DNA from: Allobranchiibius sp. CTAmp26
Lineage (GTDB): Bacteria > Actinomycetota > Actinomycetes > Actinomycetales > Dermatophilaceae
NCBI RefSeq assembly: GCF_017565405.1
Contig: NZ_JAGEKR010000006.1
Location: 124,001 to 188,000 of the forward strand
Direction of reading: 5' to 3'
Length of the DNA: 64,000 nt
The notes below the pieces were generated by a model. That model searched no databases. It had not been told where the DNA came from and saw only the letters and a list, made by a program, of their open reading frames with translations. Position 1 is the stretch's first letter, and each line of letters begins with the position of its first letter. A program made the translations under genes and the position numbers. Below, in pieces: positions 17,504-26,686 of the stretch.

Positions 17504-18237
17504 GCCTTCTGTTCGGTGACGGTGATCTGCAGAATGCCGATGGGTTGGGTCGGATGTCCGTCCCCGGTGGTGCCGGAGACCACCCCGTTCGCGTTGTCCG
17601 TGCCCTTCTTCGCGAGGGCCTGCAGGATGGGCAGACCCGAGGTGATCCGCCCGAAGATGCTGTAGCCACCGGTCGACGGGTCGATCGTGCTGTCGCGGTA
17701 GACCATGAAGAACTGACTGCCGTTGCTGGTCGGATTCTGCGTGCGGGCCATCGCCAGGGTGCCGGCGGGGTAGGCGCCGTCCGCGGGCGGGTTCTCGATG
17801 CCGTAGGCGTACCCGGGGCCGCCGCTCCCGTTCCCGGTCGGGTCGCCGCACTGCAGGACGTAGATGCCGGACGTCGTCAGCCGGTGGCAGGGGGTCTTGT
17901 CGTAGAAGGACTTCGCCAGTGCGACGAAGGAGGCGACGGTCTGCGGGGCCTTCGCACCGAACAGCGACGCGGTGATGGTGCCGCAGTTGGTCTGGATGCG
18001 CGCGACGAAGGTCTTCCCCGCGGCCGTCCTCTTGTCCGGCAACGTGAGCGCGGGGCCGGCGCTGCGCGCCGCCGGTGCCGCGCTGCAGTGCAGGGCGCTG
18101 GCACCGGCCGGGGCGGACGACGAGGGGGTCGAGCTGGACGCCGTCCTGTCGGCTGCGGCGACCTGCGAGCTGCAGGCACTCGTCAGACCCGCCGCCGCGA
18201 CGACAGCGCAGACCACTGCGCCTCGTGACCGTCGCAC
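17500..18237 (-). CDS. Lipoprotein peptidyl-prolyl cis-trans isomerase (cyclophilin type)
   Basis: 245 residues. The N-terminus is a lipoprotein signal with lipobox LTSAC (Cys22), so the enzyme is predicted to sit on the outer face of the membrane. After a Ser/Thr/Ala-rich linker comes a cyclophilin domain with the hallmarks KSFYDKTPCHRLTTSGIYVLQCGDPTG in order, NGSQFFMVY and FGRITSG. It should help folding of exported proteins. The GTG start has a strong AGGAGGGG ribosome site. It heads the minus-strand unit with DUF349 and M18. Confidence 0.93.
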   Translation of the reverse strand: MRRSRGAVVCAVVAAAGLTSACSSQVAAADRTASSSTPSSSAPAGASALHCSAAPAARSAGPALTLPDKRTAAGKTFVARIQTNCGTITASLFGAKAPQTVASFVALAKSFYDKTPCHRLTTSGIYVLQCGDPTGNGSGGPGYAYGIENPPADGAYPAGTLAMARTQNPTSNGSQFFMVYRDSTIDPSTGGYSIFGRITSGLPILQALAKKGTDNANGVVSGTTGDGHPTQPIGILQITVTEQKA

Positions 18238-18328
18238 AGGCCCCTCCTCACCTCGACAGCTTCCGGCACCGAACGTGGTGCCTCACGGCAGTGTAGGCAA
18301 CCCGTTGGGAGCGGCGACGCGTCGTGGA

Positions 18329-18334
18329 TAGGCT
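18329..18334 (+). promoter_or_regulatory. -10 hexamer before the metallo-hydrolase gene
   Basis: TAGGCT ends six bases before the GTG start at 18341; no ribosome site is visible, consistent with a leaderless mRNA. Confidence 0.55.
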
Positions 18335-18340
18335 CGCGCG

Positions 18341-19036
18341 GTGCTTGCTCTCGCCTTCCCTGCCCCTGTGTTCGGCACCAACTGCTATGTGCTGGCGACG
18401 GGCACGGGTCAGGAGTGCGTGGTCGTCGACCCGGGCATCGGGGTCACGGACACCCTGGCCGAGGTGCTGCGCGAGCACCGGCTGCGCCCCAGTGCCGTGC
18501 TGCTCACCCACGGACACATCGACCACGTCTACTCCGTCACTCCGGTGTGCGGCGGCGAACTCGGTGCCTACATCCACCAGGAGGACCGCTACCGGCTGGA
18601 GGATCCGCTGGGGTCCCTGGACCCGGGGATGCTGGCGATGTTCGAGCAGCAGTTCGGCAAGGCAGCGACCTGGAGCGAGCCGTCGCGCATCGTGGAGATC
18701 GACGGCGGTGCCCGGCTCGAGCTCGCAGGGCTCCCGCTCGACGTGCTGCACGCTCCGGGACACACCCAGGGCTCGGTGATGTTCGGGCTCGACGGGATAC
18801 CGGACGGCGTACCGGACGAAGCGGCCTGCACCGCGACGATGCTCACCGGCGACGTCCTCTTCGCCGGATCCATCGGGCGCACCGACCTGTCCGGTGGGTC
18901 CGCGGAGGCGATGCAGAGGTCGTTGCGGGAGGTCGTGCTGCCGTTGTCGGATCAGACGTTGGTGCTGCCCGGGCACGGACCCGGCAGCACCATGGCGCGG
19001 GAGCGCGCCACCAACCCCTACCTGCAGAACCTCTAG
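18341..19036 (+). CDS. Metallo-beta-lactamase-fold hydrolase, glyoxalase-II-like
   Basis: 231 residues. The zinc-binding motif HGHIDH (His57, His59, Asp61, His62) is complete, with later ligands in APGHTQGS, TGDVLFAGSIGRTDL and VLPGHGPGS. These are features of the hydroxyacylglutathione-hydrolase-like branch. Actinobacteria generally use mycothiol rather than glutathione, so the thioester substrate is uncertain. It precedes hisS by 24 bases and could be co-transcribed, as seen in many actinobacteria. Confidence 0.9.
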   Translation: MLALAFPAPVFGTNCYVLATGTGQECVVVDPGIGVTDTLAEVLREHRLRPSAVLLTHGHIDHVYSVTPVCGGELGAYIHQEDRYRLEDPLGSLDPGMLAMFEQQFGKAATWSEPSRIVEIDGGARLELAGLPLDVLHAPGHTQGSVMFGLDGIPDGVPDEAACTATMLTGDVLFAGSIGRTDLSGGSAEAMQRSLREVVLPLSDQTLVLPGHGPGSTMARERATNPYLQNL

Positions 19037-19060
19037 ACGAGAAGGGCGTTCACGCACCTC

Positions 19061-20383
19061 ATGGCGAGCAAAGTCACCCCCATCAGCGGCTTCCAGGAGT
19101 GGTTGCCGACCCAGCGGATCGTCGAGCAGCACTTCCTGGACACCATCCGCGAGGTCTTCGAGCTGCACGGGTTCGCCTCGGTCAACACCCGCGCCCTGGA
19201 GCCGGTCGAGCGGTTGTCGGACCAGGGGGAGGACGCCGACAAGGAGATCTACGGCGTACGCCGCCTCGCCGGCGACGACGGCAGCACGCCAACACTCGGC
19301 CTGCACTTCGACCTGACGGTGCCGTTCGCGCGATACGTGCTGGAGAACGGCGGCAAGCTGACGTTCCCGTTCCGCCGCTACCAGATCCAGCCGGCATGGC
19401 GTGGTGAGCGGCCTCAGCGGGGCCGTTACCGCGAGTTCCTCCAGGCCGACATCGACATCGTCGAGGCGGACACGCTGCCGGGCCACTACGAGGTCGAGCT
19501 CCCGCTGGTGATCGCGGACGCGTTCTCCCGGCTGCCGATCGGGCCGTACAAGATCCAGGTCAACAACCGCAAGATCTGCGAGGGGTTCTACCTCGGCCTC
19601 GGCATCGAGGACGTCGCGGGCACCCTGCGGACGGTGGACAAGCTGGACAAGATCGGCGCGGACGGCGTGCGCAAGGTCCTGCGGGCCGCCGGGCTCAGCG
19701 AGGAGCAGGCGAGCAGGTGCCTGGACCTCGCGGCGATCGCGACCCCGGACAGCAGCTTCGTCGATCAGGTGCAGGCGCTGGGCGTCGAGCACCCGCTGCT
19801 GGACGAGGGGCTGGCGCAGCTCGCGGCGGTCATGGACGCGGGCAACGAGCACGCGCCGGGTGTGCTGTCGGCCGAGCTGAAGATCGCCCGCGGTCTGGAC
19901 TACTACACGGGCACCGTCTACGAGACGGTCATCGAGGGGCACGAGGATTTCGGCTCGATCTGCTCCGGCGGCCGGTACGACGCCCTGGCCAGTGACGGCA
20001 AGCGCACCTATCCGGGGGTGGGCATCTCCATCGGGGTGTCCCGGCTCCTCGGCCTGCTGATCTCCGAAGGGGGACTGACCGCCTCTCGTGAGACGCCCGC
20101 CGCCGTCCTGGTCGCGGTGACCGACGAGGAGTCCCGGTCGGACTCGATGCGGGTCGCCGCAGCCCTGCGGGCCCGGGGAATCGCCACCCTGGTGGCGCCC
20201 AAGGCCGCCCGGTTCGGCAAGCAGATCCAGTTCGCCGACCGGCGCGGCATCCCGTTCGTATGGTTCCCGTCGGGCGACGGTGACGAGGTCAAGGACATCC
20301 GCAGCGGGGATCAGGTGCCTGCCGACCGGGACACCTGGTCGCCGCCGGAGGCGGACCTTCACCCGACGCTCGTCCTGCCCTGA
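19061..20383 (+). CDS. hisS: Histidyl-tRNA synthetase
   Basis: 440 residues, full length. Class-II motifs are clear: motif 2 FRRYQIQPAWRGERPQRGRYREF, the HisRS signature ARGLDYYTGTVYE, and motif 3 VGISIGVSRLLGLL. The C-terminal anticodon-binding domain begins near residue 340 (AAVLVAVTDEE). Charges tRNA-His. The ribosome site before the ATG is weak (GAAGGG about 13 bases upstream), so translation may depend on the upstream gene. Confidence 0.97.
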   Translation: MASKVTPISGFQEWLPTQRIVEQHFLDTIREVFELHGFASVNTRALEPVERLSDQGEDADKEIYGVRRLAGDDGSTPTLGLHFDLTVPFARYVLENGGKLTFPFRRYQIQPAWRGERPQRGRYREFLQADIDIVEADTLPGHYEVELPLVIADAFSRLPIGPYKIQVNNRKICEGFYLGLGIEDVAGTLRTVDKLDKIGADGVRKVLRAAGLSEEQASRCLDLAAIATPDSSFVDQVQALGVEHPLLDEGLAQLAAVMDAGNEHAPGVLSAELKIARGLDYYTGTVYETVIEGHEDFGSICSGGRYDALASDGKRTYPGVGISIGVSRLLGLLISEGGLTASRETPAAVLVAVTDEESRSDSMRVAAALRARGIATLVAPKAARFGKQIQFADRRGIPFVWFPSGDGDEVKDIRSGDQVPADRDTWSPPEADLHPTLVLP

Positions 20384-20392
20384 AACCTCACG

Positions 20393-20442
20393 TTTTGGAC
20401 CTGCACACCGGGTCACAGATGACCCGGCGTGCATGTCCGAAA
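20393..20442. terminator. Bidirectional terminator after hisS
   Basis: A stem built from GGAC/GTCC, GCAC/GTGC and the perfect 8-bp CCGGGTCA/TGACCCGG is flanked by TTTT on one side and AAA on the other. It separates convergent hisS and the membrane-protein gene. Confidence 0.7.
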
Positions 20443-20447
20443 GCCGG

Positions 20448-21065
20448 CTAGGGCAGTTCCTCCAACTGCAGGCCCAGGGCGCTCAGCCGCAGCCGCGCGA
20501 GCGCCACGATGGTCTCCGGGTCGCGGCGGCGCCATCCGTCGACGGGTTCGTCGCCGATGCCGGCGAGTTCGCGGGGCGTGGCAGACCGCAGCGCGTCGAA
20601 CGCCAGCAGGTCCATCCCGCCTGGGGTCCGGGCCAGGGACCGGGCACGGGAGGCGCGACGTACGTACGGCAGCCGGACGATGGCCCACACCAGCAGGGCG
20701 ATCGCGATCGGGATCCCGGCCGTCAGCGACCCCATGACGCGACCGAGGGTCTCGATCGTGTCGCCCAACTGCTGACCGGCGTTCGTCATGGAGGTGCCGG
20801 CGCCCTGGGCCTGTACGAACGGCTCCTTGAGCTGCCCCCCGACCAGCGGCACTCCGTCGACGGCGCGCGCTGCGTTGCCCATCTGGGTCCGCAACCGCTC
20901 GCCGCCGGCCGACAGGTCACGCGCGCCGCCCTTGGCGGCGACGGTGTGCTGGTAGACCGCCCACCCGGCGCGTGCCCACAGGATCACCCAGACCGCCACG
21001 AGGGCGTCGAAGACGATCTGGCGGAACAGCCGGTCCTGGCGGTCGGCGTACAGCTTCATGGGCAC
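20448..21065 (-). CDS. Two-TM membrane protein of unknown function
   Basis: 205 residues. Two membrane segments are visible, at about 17-38 (FDALVAVWVILWARAGWAVY) and 114-136 (TAGIPIAIALLVWAIVRLPYV). The ~75-residue loop between them is Gly/Gln/Ala-rich with an amphipathic character and is probably extracellular. A C-terminal cytosolic stretch of about 65 residues follows. I do not recognise a family. The GTG at 21065 has a -10-like GAGACT exactly six bases upstream, suggesting a leaderless mRNA; ATG 21059 is the alternative start. Confidence 0.75.
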   Translation of the reverse strand: MPMKLYADRQDRLFRQIVFDALVAVWVILWARAGWAVYQHTVAAKGGARDLSAGGERLRTQMGNAARAVDGVPLVGGQLKEPFVQAQGAGTSMTNAGQQLGDTIETLGRVMGSLTAGIPIAIALLVWAIVRLPYVRRASRARSLARTPGGMDLLAFDALRSATPRELAGIGDEPVDGWRRRDPETIVALARLRLSALGLQLEELP

Positions 21066-21176
21066 CGTCCCAGTCTCGGTGGATCGGGGTCGCTCTCGCC
21101 AGCATCGATCGCGGGCTCAGCGTGCTGACGAACCTAGTGCGGGAACCGCCCAGGTTGCGGTGCCACCATCCTTCGC

Positions 21177-21968
21177 ATGCGACGGTTCGCAGCGATGACC
21201 GCGGCGCTGACCGCGTGCGCGTGCCTGGCGGCCTGCTCCGCCGGCGCGTCCGGCACGGGTCACAGCGAGACGTCCGACGCGGGGGCGTCGAGCACCATGG
21301 ACCGGATCGGCACTCCGCTCGACAGTGCGCTTCCTGCGTCGATCCGCGATCTGAGCTTCACCGACAGTGACGGACGTTCCGTGCGGTTGGCGGACTTCGC
21401 GGGGAAGACGGTGGCGATCTCCGACGTCATGACGCTCTGTCAGGAGACCTGCCCGGCGGACACCGCCACGCTGGTGCAGACCGTCCGGGCCGAGGACGCT
21501 GCCGGCCGCGGATCGGGGCAGGAGTTCCTGTCGATCACGGTCGACCCGGGACGCGACACGGCCGCGCAGATCGCCGCGTACCGGCGTCTGTTCGTCCCAC
21601 CGCCGTCGAACTGGCTGGCACTGACCGGCACGCCGTCGACCGTCAACGCCCTGTGGGACTACCTGGGCGTGTGGCGCCACAAGGTCGGCGAAGGCCCGGG
21701 GCCGGCTCCCCGCAACTGGCGCACGGGCGCGCCGTTGACCTACGACGTCCAGCACTCCGACGAGGTGTTCTTCCTCGACGCGCGCGGGCGTGAGCGTTTC
21801 GTCCTGGAAGGTGCGCCGTACGCGGCCAAGGCATCGGTGCCGCGCACCTTGTACGACTTCATGGACGCCGACGGGCGGCGTGGCCTGCAGGCCGCGCCGG
21901 ACACGGCGTGGACCCAGGCGCAGGCGCAGAAGGTGCTGGCCTGGGTCGGGGGCCGATCGCCGGCCTGA
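21177..21968 (+). CDS. SCO1/SenC family copper-binding lipoprotein
   Basis: 263 residues. Lipobox LAAC near residue 20 predicts a membrane-anchored lipoprotein. A thioredoxin-like SCO domain follows, with the copper ligands Cys88 and Cys92 (LCQETCPAD) and His193 (DVQHSDEVFFLD) all kept. SCO proteins deliver copper to, or protect, the CuA site of cytochrome c oxidase, or act in thiol redox. No oxidase genes are nearby. The sequence around VPPPSNWLALTG matches the family. The end is three bases from the convergent marR gene. Confidence 0.9.
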   Translation: MRRFAAMTAALTACACLAACSAGASGTGHSETSDAGASSTMDRIGTPLDSALPASIRDLSFTDSDGRSVRLADFAGKTVAISDVMTLCQETCPADTATLVQTVRAEDAAGRGSGQEFLSITVDPGRDTAAQIAAYRRLFVPPPSNWLALTGTPSTVNALWDYLGVWRHKVGEGPGPAPRNWRTGAPLTYDVQHSDEVFFLDARGRERFVLEGAPYAAKASVPRTLYDFMDADGRRGLQAAPDTAWTQAQAQKVLAWVGGRSPA

Positions 21969-21971
21969 GGG

Positions 21972-22475
21972 TCACCAGCCGAGGCGAAGGGCGTGATCGG
22001 GGCGTGCGGTGGGCTCCCCGGCGGCGGTCGCGAAGGCCTCCAGGGCAGCGATCAGGGCCCGGCGATCCGTGTCCTGCATGTCCTGCACGATCTGGGCGAT
22101 GGCCACGCGACGGCGACTGGTGACCACGTCGACCAGGCGAGATCCGTGCTGCGTCAGGGTGATTGCGACCTCGCGGCGGTCCTGCGGGTTCTCCCGCCGG
22201 TCCACCAACCCGTCGTGCATCAGTCGATCGACCTGGCGCTGGGCGGTCGAGGCGTTCACACCGAGGCTGGCGGCAAGTTGACCGAGGGTGCCGTCGCCGT
22301 TGCCCGCGAGCACGACGAGGACGCGGAACTGGGTCGGGGTCACGGTCTCCTCGACATCGGCGAGAGAGCGCGCGGACACTCCGACGAGGACCCTGGAGGC
22401 GGTCAGGAGCGCATTGACGAAGTCCTCCGTGTCCTGCCCGTCGTTCCCGGATCTCGTCAGCCGTTTTCGTTGCAC
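21972..22475 (-). CDS. MarR family transcriptional regulator
   Basis: 167 residues from the GTG at 22475. The winged helix-turn-helix is clear: VTPTQFRVLVVLAGNGDGTLGQLAASLGVNASTAQRQVDRLMHDGLVDR in order, then the wing ENPQDRREVAITLT. MarR dimers repress by binding palindromes and respond to small molecules or oxidants. It diverges from the ClC gene across a palindromic region (22475-22500), which is the expected operator. The start is uncertain because the frame stays open further upstream. Confidence 0.88.
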   Translation of the reverse strand: MQRKRLTRSGNDGQDTEDFVNALLTASRVLVGVSARSLADVEETVTPTQFRVLVVLAGNGDGTLGQLAASLGVNASTAQRQVDRLMHDGLVDRRENPQDRREVAITLTQHGSRLVDVVTSRRRVAIAQIVQDMQDTDRRALIAALEAFATAAGEPTARPDHALRLGW

Positions 22476-22500
22476 ACTGCAATCATTGCAGAATGCAGTG
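22475..22500. promoter_or_regulatory. Palindromic operator between marR and ClC genes
   Basis: TGCAAT-C-ATTGCA (22478-22490) is a perfect inverted repeat nested inside CACTGC...GCAGTG (22475-22480 and 22495-22500). It overlaps both start regions and the likely -10 hexamers (CAGAAT for the ClC gene). Confidence 0.65.
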
Positions 22501-23859
22501 GTGATGGCGAAGATCGGAAGGGCGGCAACTGACGGCCAGCCGACGTTCGTGGCCGCGGCTGCGGTGGTCGGGCTGCTCACCGGTCTGGTCGCGGGCAGCT
22601 TCGGGATCCTGTTGGACGCTGCGGGACGCGGCCGGGTGGACCTGGTGCGGTGGGCTCACGGCATGCAGGTGCCGGGGTTCCTGCTGATCGTCGCGATCTG
22701 CGCCTCGGCCACCGGGGCCGCCGCCTGGCTGGTTCACCGAGTCGAACCGCACGCCGAAGGCAGCGGCATCCCGCGTGTCGAGGCGGTGGTGGAGGGCAGG
22801 GCGGTGCCGGGCCGGTTCCGGATCCTGCCGGTGAAGTACGTCGGCGGACTTCTCTCGATCGGTTCGGGCCTGGCACTCGGCCGGGAGGGCCCGTCGGTGC
22901 AGATGGGCGGGAACATCGCGGTGATCGTCGCCGCGGTGCTGCGGCGCAGCCGCAGCGACGTGCGCGTGCTCGTCGCGGCCGGTGCTGCGGCCGGTCTCGC
23001 GACGGCGTTCAACGCACCGATCGCGGGCGGTGTCTTCGTCCTGGAGGAGCTGGTGAAGCGGTTCGACCCGCGCACGACCCTCGCCACGCTCGTCGCATCG
23101 GCCGCCGGTTTCGCGGGCGCCCACCTCGTGCTGCACAACTCCACCACGACCGACTTCCGGGTGCCGACCCTCGGCGACCCGACCCTGGCCCAGGCGCCGT
23201 CGGTGATCACCCTCGGTGTGGCCGCCGGGCTGCTGGGGGTCGCGTACAACGGCGCTGTCATGGCGGGGCTGCGGATCGCGGATCGCAGCCGCTGCCCGGT
23301 CGTGCTGCGGGCCGTCGGCATCGGTGCGGTCGTGGGCGCGGTGGGTTGGTGGGCCGCCCCGTTGGTGGGAGGCGGCGACAACCTGACCCAACGTGCGCTG
23401 CTCGGCCACGGAGCGGTCCTCGCGGTGGTCGGGCTCATCACCGTGCGGTTCGCGCTGGGTGTGGTCTCGTACGCCGCGGCGACACCGGGCGGTCTGTTCG
23501 CACCGATGCTCGTGCTCGGATCCCAGCTCGGACTGCTGGTGGGGCTGATCGGCCACATGCTCGCGCCTCACGAGACGCTCGCTCCCGCGGGACTCGCGCT
23601 GATCGGGATGGCGGCGTTCTTCACCGCCACGGTCCGCGCGCCGGTCACCGGCATCGTGCTGGCCACCGAGATGACCGGGTCCACCACCCAGCTCGCGCCG
23701 ATGCTCGGCGCGTGCGCCATCGCGATGCTGGTGGCGACGATGCTGCGATCCGCGCCCATCTACGACCAGCTGACCGGACGAGCAGCATCGGCCGCGCGGG
23801 AGAACGCCGTGGAGGCGGCCACCAGGTCCGAGGCACCCGCGGCGACCGCCGCAGGCTGA
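22501..23859 (+). CDS. ClC family chloride channel/antiporter
   Basis: 452 residues with about ten hydrophobic segments. The ClC selectivity motifs are complete: GSGIP (about 88-92), GREGP with the gating glutamate, and GGLFAP near the C-terminal half. The glutamate in GREGP is compatible with a proton-coupled exchanger rather than a passive channel. There is no CBS domain. GTG 22501 and ATG 22504 are both possible starts; a CAGAAT hexamer lies six bases before the GTG. Control by the divergent MarR is likely. Confidence 0.93.
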   Translation: MMAKIGRAATDGQPTFVAAAAVVGLLTGLVAGSFGILLDAAGRGRVDLVRWAHGMQVPGFLLIVAICASATGAAAWLVHRVEPHAEGSGIPRVEAVVEGRAVPGRFRILPVKYVGGLLSIGSGLALGREGPSVQMGGNIAVIVAAVLRRSRSDVRVLVAAGAAAGLATAFNAPIAGGVFVLEELVKRFDPRTTLATLVASAAGFAGAHLVLHNSTTTDFRVPTLGDPTLAQAPSVITLGVAAGLLGVAYNGAVMAGLRIADRSRCPVVLRAVGIGAVVGAVGWWAAPLVGGGDNLTQRALLGHGAVLAVVGLITVRFALGVVSYAAATPGGLFAPMLVLGSQLGLLVGLIGHMLAPHETLAPAGLALIGMAAFFTATVRAPVTGIVLATEMTGSTTQLAPMLGACAIAMLVATMLRSAPIYDQLTGRAASAARENAVEAATRSEAPAATAAG

Positions 23860-23929
23860 CATCGAGGCCGTGTCCGCGGCGCTGCCTGGCCCGTCCCGAG
23901 GCCGTGATCGATTTGAATGGTGCACCGTG

Positions 23930-24850
23930 GTGAGCGGAATCGAACGAGCGGTGCGCGGGTGGCTGGACCATCTGCGGGTCGAGCGCGGAGTCTCCCAGCA
24001 CACACTCAGCGCGTACGAACGCGATCTGCGCCGGTACGTCGCCTACCTCGCCGCCCGCGGCATCACCGATCCCGCCGTGGTCGGCGAGGCCGACGTCGCG
24101 GAGTACGCCGCCACCCTGCGCGAGGGCACTGCCGAGCATCCCGCGCTGGCCGCCTCGTCCGCCGCCCGGAACCTGGTGGCGGTGCGCGGCTTCCACCGGT
24201 TCCTGACCCTGGAGGGTGACGCCACCGCGGACGCGGCAGCGGCGGTCACCCCGCCGCGGCCCCCGCGCCGGCTTCCCAAGGCCATCCCGCTGGACCAGGT
24301 CGAGCGACTGCTCTCAGCGGCGGCGGTGGGGGACACGCCCGTCTCGTTGCGCGACCGTGCGCTGCTGGAGCTGCTGTACGGCGTGGGTGCCCGGGTGAGC
24401 GAGGCCACCGGGCTCGACGTCGACGACCTGGAGCTGGAGACCGACGCCGTGCGGGTCTTCGGCAAGGGCAGCAAGGAGCGCATCGTGCCGCTGGGCGGCT
24501 ACGCCAAGGACGCGCTCACGGCGTACCTGGTGCGCGGTCGGCCCGCCCTGGTGAAGGCTGGCAAGGGCACGCCCGCGCTGTTCGTGGGACAGCGCGGCAC
24601 CCGGCTGTCGCGGCAGTCGGTCTGGAACATCGTCCAGGCCAGCGCGGAACGCGCCGAACTGGGCGGGCACATCAGCCCGCACACGCTGCGGCACTCCTTC
24701 GCGACCCACCTGCTGGAGGGCGGGGCCGACGTGCGGGTGGTGCAGGAGCTGCTCGGCCACGCCTCGGTGACCACCACCCAGATCTACACGATGGTCTCGG
24801 TGCAGCAACTGCGCGAAGTGTTCGCCGCCGCTCACCCCCGCGCACGCTGA
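23930..24850 (+). CDS. xerD: Site-specific tyrosine recombinase XerD
   Basis: 306 residues from GTG 23930. The N-terminal SAM-like core-binding domain contains [19 protein letters not shown]. The catalytic residues are all present: Arg in [13 protein letters not shown], Lys in [11 protein letters not shown], His-x-x-Arg in [17 protein letters not shown], and Tyr in [10 protein letters not shown]. It should resolve chromosome dimers at dif. The location just upstream of parA-scpA-scpB is the conserved Gram-positive arrangement and argues for the housekeeping XerD rather than a phage integrase. Confidence 0.95.
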   Translation: MSGIERAVRGWLDHLRVERGVSQHTLSAYERDLRRYVAYLAARGITDPAVVGEADVAEYAATLREGTAEHPALAASSAARNLVAVRGFHRFLTLEGDATADAAAAVTPPRPPRRLPKAIPLDQVERLLSAAAVGDTPVSLRDRALLELLYGVGARVSEATGLDVDDLELETDAVRVFGKGSKERIVPLGGYAKDALTAYLVRGRPALVKAGKGTPALFVGQRGTRLSRQSVWNIVQASAERAELGGHISPHTLRHSFATHLLEGGADVRVVQELLGHASVTTTQIYTMVSVQQLREVFAAAHPRAR

Positions 24851-24951
24851 CAGCGGGTGACGGCGGGCGCCGGTGGGGGCGGCATGCGTTAGGTTGAACC
24901 GCGATCGGCGCGAGCCGTACGACGCCCTACCCGGAAGAGCACAGATCAGCC

Positions 24952-25806
24952 GTGAGTTCGACAGAGACCGTGGGCCCTACCGGCCGACCGCTCCCGACCT
25001 TCCCGGTCCCGCGCCCGCTGTCCGCGCATGGGCCGGCCCGCATCATCGCGATGTGCAACCAGAAGGGCGGGGTCGGCAAGACCACCTCGACCATCAACCT
25101 GGGCGCCGCCCTGGCCGAGTACGGCCGCAAGGTGCTCCTGGTCGACTTCGACCCGCAGGGCGCCCTGAGCGTCGGCCTCGGGGTGCGCGCCAACGAGTTG
25201 GACGTCACCGTCTACAACCTGCTGGTCGAGCGCGGCCACGACGTGCACGACGTCATCCAGCACACCACCACACCCGGACTGGACGTGCTCCCGGCCAACA
25301 TCGACCTGTCCGCCGCCGAGGTGCAGCTGGTCGGTGAGGTCGCTCGCGAGATGGTGCTCTCGCGCGTACTGCGGCCGGTCGCCGACGAGTACGACGTGAT
25401 CCTGATCGACTGCCAGCCCTCGCTCGGTCTCCTGACCGTCAACGCACTGACCGCCTCGCACGGCGTCCTCATCCCGCTGGAATGCGAGTTCTTCGCGATG
25501 CGCGGGGTGGCGCTGCTGATCGAGACCATCGACAAGGTCACCGACCGGCTCAACCCCAGCCTGCGTCTCGACGGCATCCTCGCCACGATGTACGACGGGC
25601 GCACCCTGCACAGTCGCGACGTGGTGCGTTCGGTGGTCGACCACTTCGGCGAGGACGTGCTCCACACCGCGATCAACCGCACCGTGAAGTTCCCGGACGC
25701 GAGTCTGGCCGCCGAGCCCATCACCCGCTACGCCTCCGGGCACGGTGCAGCGGAGGCCTATCGGCAGCTGGCCCGCGAGCTCATCTCGCGCGGCGCCGCC
25801 GCGTGA
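24952..25806 (+). CDS. ParA/Soj-family ATPase upstream of scpAB
   Basis: 284 residues. Deviant Walker A CNQKGGVGKTTST (about 38-50), Walker B VILIDCQPSLG and the VDFDPQGALSVGLG segment define a ParA ATPase. It lacks a neighbouring parB; this paralogue beside scpA/scpB is a regular actinobacterial feature, distinct from the parAB operon near the origin. A role in chromosome organisation with the condensin genes is inferred. The GTG start has GGAAGAG upstream. The stop lies one base before the scpA start. Confidence 0.93.
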   Translation: MSSTETVGPTGRPLPTFPVPRPLSAHGPARIIAMCNQKGGVGKTTSTINLGAALAEYGRKVLLVDFDPQGALSVGLGVRANELDVTVYNLLVERGHDVHDVIQHTTTPGLDVLPANIDLSAAEVQLVGEVAREMVLSRVLRPVADEYDVILIDCQPSLGLLTVNALTASHGVLIPLECEFFAMRGVALLIETIDKVTDRLNPSLRLDGILATMYDGRTLHSRDVVRSVVDHFGEDVLHTAINRTVKFPDASLAAEPITRYASGHGAAEAYRQLARELISRGAAA

Positions 25807-25807
25807 C

Positions 25808-26686
25808 GTGACGGACGCAGATGCGCGGAACCGGCAGCCGCAGGCGCCGGGCGGCGTCCTCACTAGGCGGACCGCAAGCACCCCGTTCGAGGTGCACCTC
25901 GATGTCTTCTCCGGCCCGTTCGACCTGCTGCTCGGGCTGATCTCCAAACACCAACTGGACGTCACCGAGATCGCTCTGGCCCAGGTCACCGACGAGTTCG
26001 TGGCTCACATCCGGGCCGTGCGCGAGGACGGCGCGGCCGAATGGGACCTCGACCAGGCCTCGGAGTTCCTGCTGATCGCGGCGACGCTGCTCGACCTCAA
26101 GGCCGCGCGACTGCTGCCCGGTGGGGCGGCCGAGGACGAGGAGGACCTGGCGCTGATCGAGGCGCGCGACCTGCTCTTCGCCCGCGTGCTGCAGTACCGC
26201 GCGTTCAAGGACGTCGCGGCGTTCTTCGCCGACCGGATGGCCACGGCGGGGCGGATCACCGCTCGACAGGCGGGCCTGGAGGAGCGGTTCGCGGCGCTCC
26301 TGCCGGAACTGGTGATGGGCGTCGGTCCCGAGCAGTTGGCGCGCATCGCCGCCCGGGCGATGACCCCGCGTCCGGAGCCCACCGTCGGCCTCACCCACCT
26401 GCACGCGCCCACCGTCAACGTGCGCGAACAGGCGGTCATCGTGTCGGCGATGCTGCGCGAACGGCATACGCTCGGGTTTGCGGAACTCGTGGCGGACGCC
26501 GATTCCACCCTCGTGATCGTGGCGCGGTTCCTCGCCCTGCTGGAGTTGTTCAAGGAAGCGGCCGTCGCGTTCGACCAGCCGGAATCGCTGGGCGAGCTGC
26601 GGGTGCGCTGGACGGGCACCGGCGAGGTGGACGTGAGTGACGAGTTCGACGAACCGACCGGAGAGGGCGATGAGCGCGATGACTGA
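25808..26686 (+). CDS. scpA: Segregation and condensation protein ScpA (kleisin)
   Basis: 292 residues. The N-terminal region FEVHLDVFSGPFDLLLGLI is the ScpA signature, followed by the helical domain that contacts SMC; the C-terminal winged helix includes FLALLELFKEAAVAFDQ. ScpA bridges the SMC heads and binds ScpB. A ~28-residue Arg/Pro-rich N-terminal extension is present. The GTG start is one base after the parA stop, and the 3' end overlaps scpB. Confidence 0.95.
   Translation: MTDADARNRQPQAPGGVLTRRTASTPFEVHLDVFSGPFDLLLGLISKHQLDVTEIALAQVTDEFVAHIRAVREDGAAEWDLDQASEFLLIAATLLDLKAARLLPGGAAEDEEDLALIEARDLLFARVLQYRAFKDVAAFFADRMATAGRITARQAGLEERFAALLPELVMGVGPEQLARIAARAMTPRPEPTVGLTHLHAPTVNVREQAVIVSAMLRERHTLGFAELVADADSTLVIVARFLALLELFKEAAVAFDQPESLGELRVRWTGTGEVDVSDEFDEPTGEGDERDD

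Noticed and set aside
23930-24850. Phage or transposon integrase
   Set aside because: The tyrosine recombinase lies beside parA-scpA-scpB and has XerD-typical sequence, so it is the housekeeping dimer-resolution enzyme.
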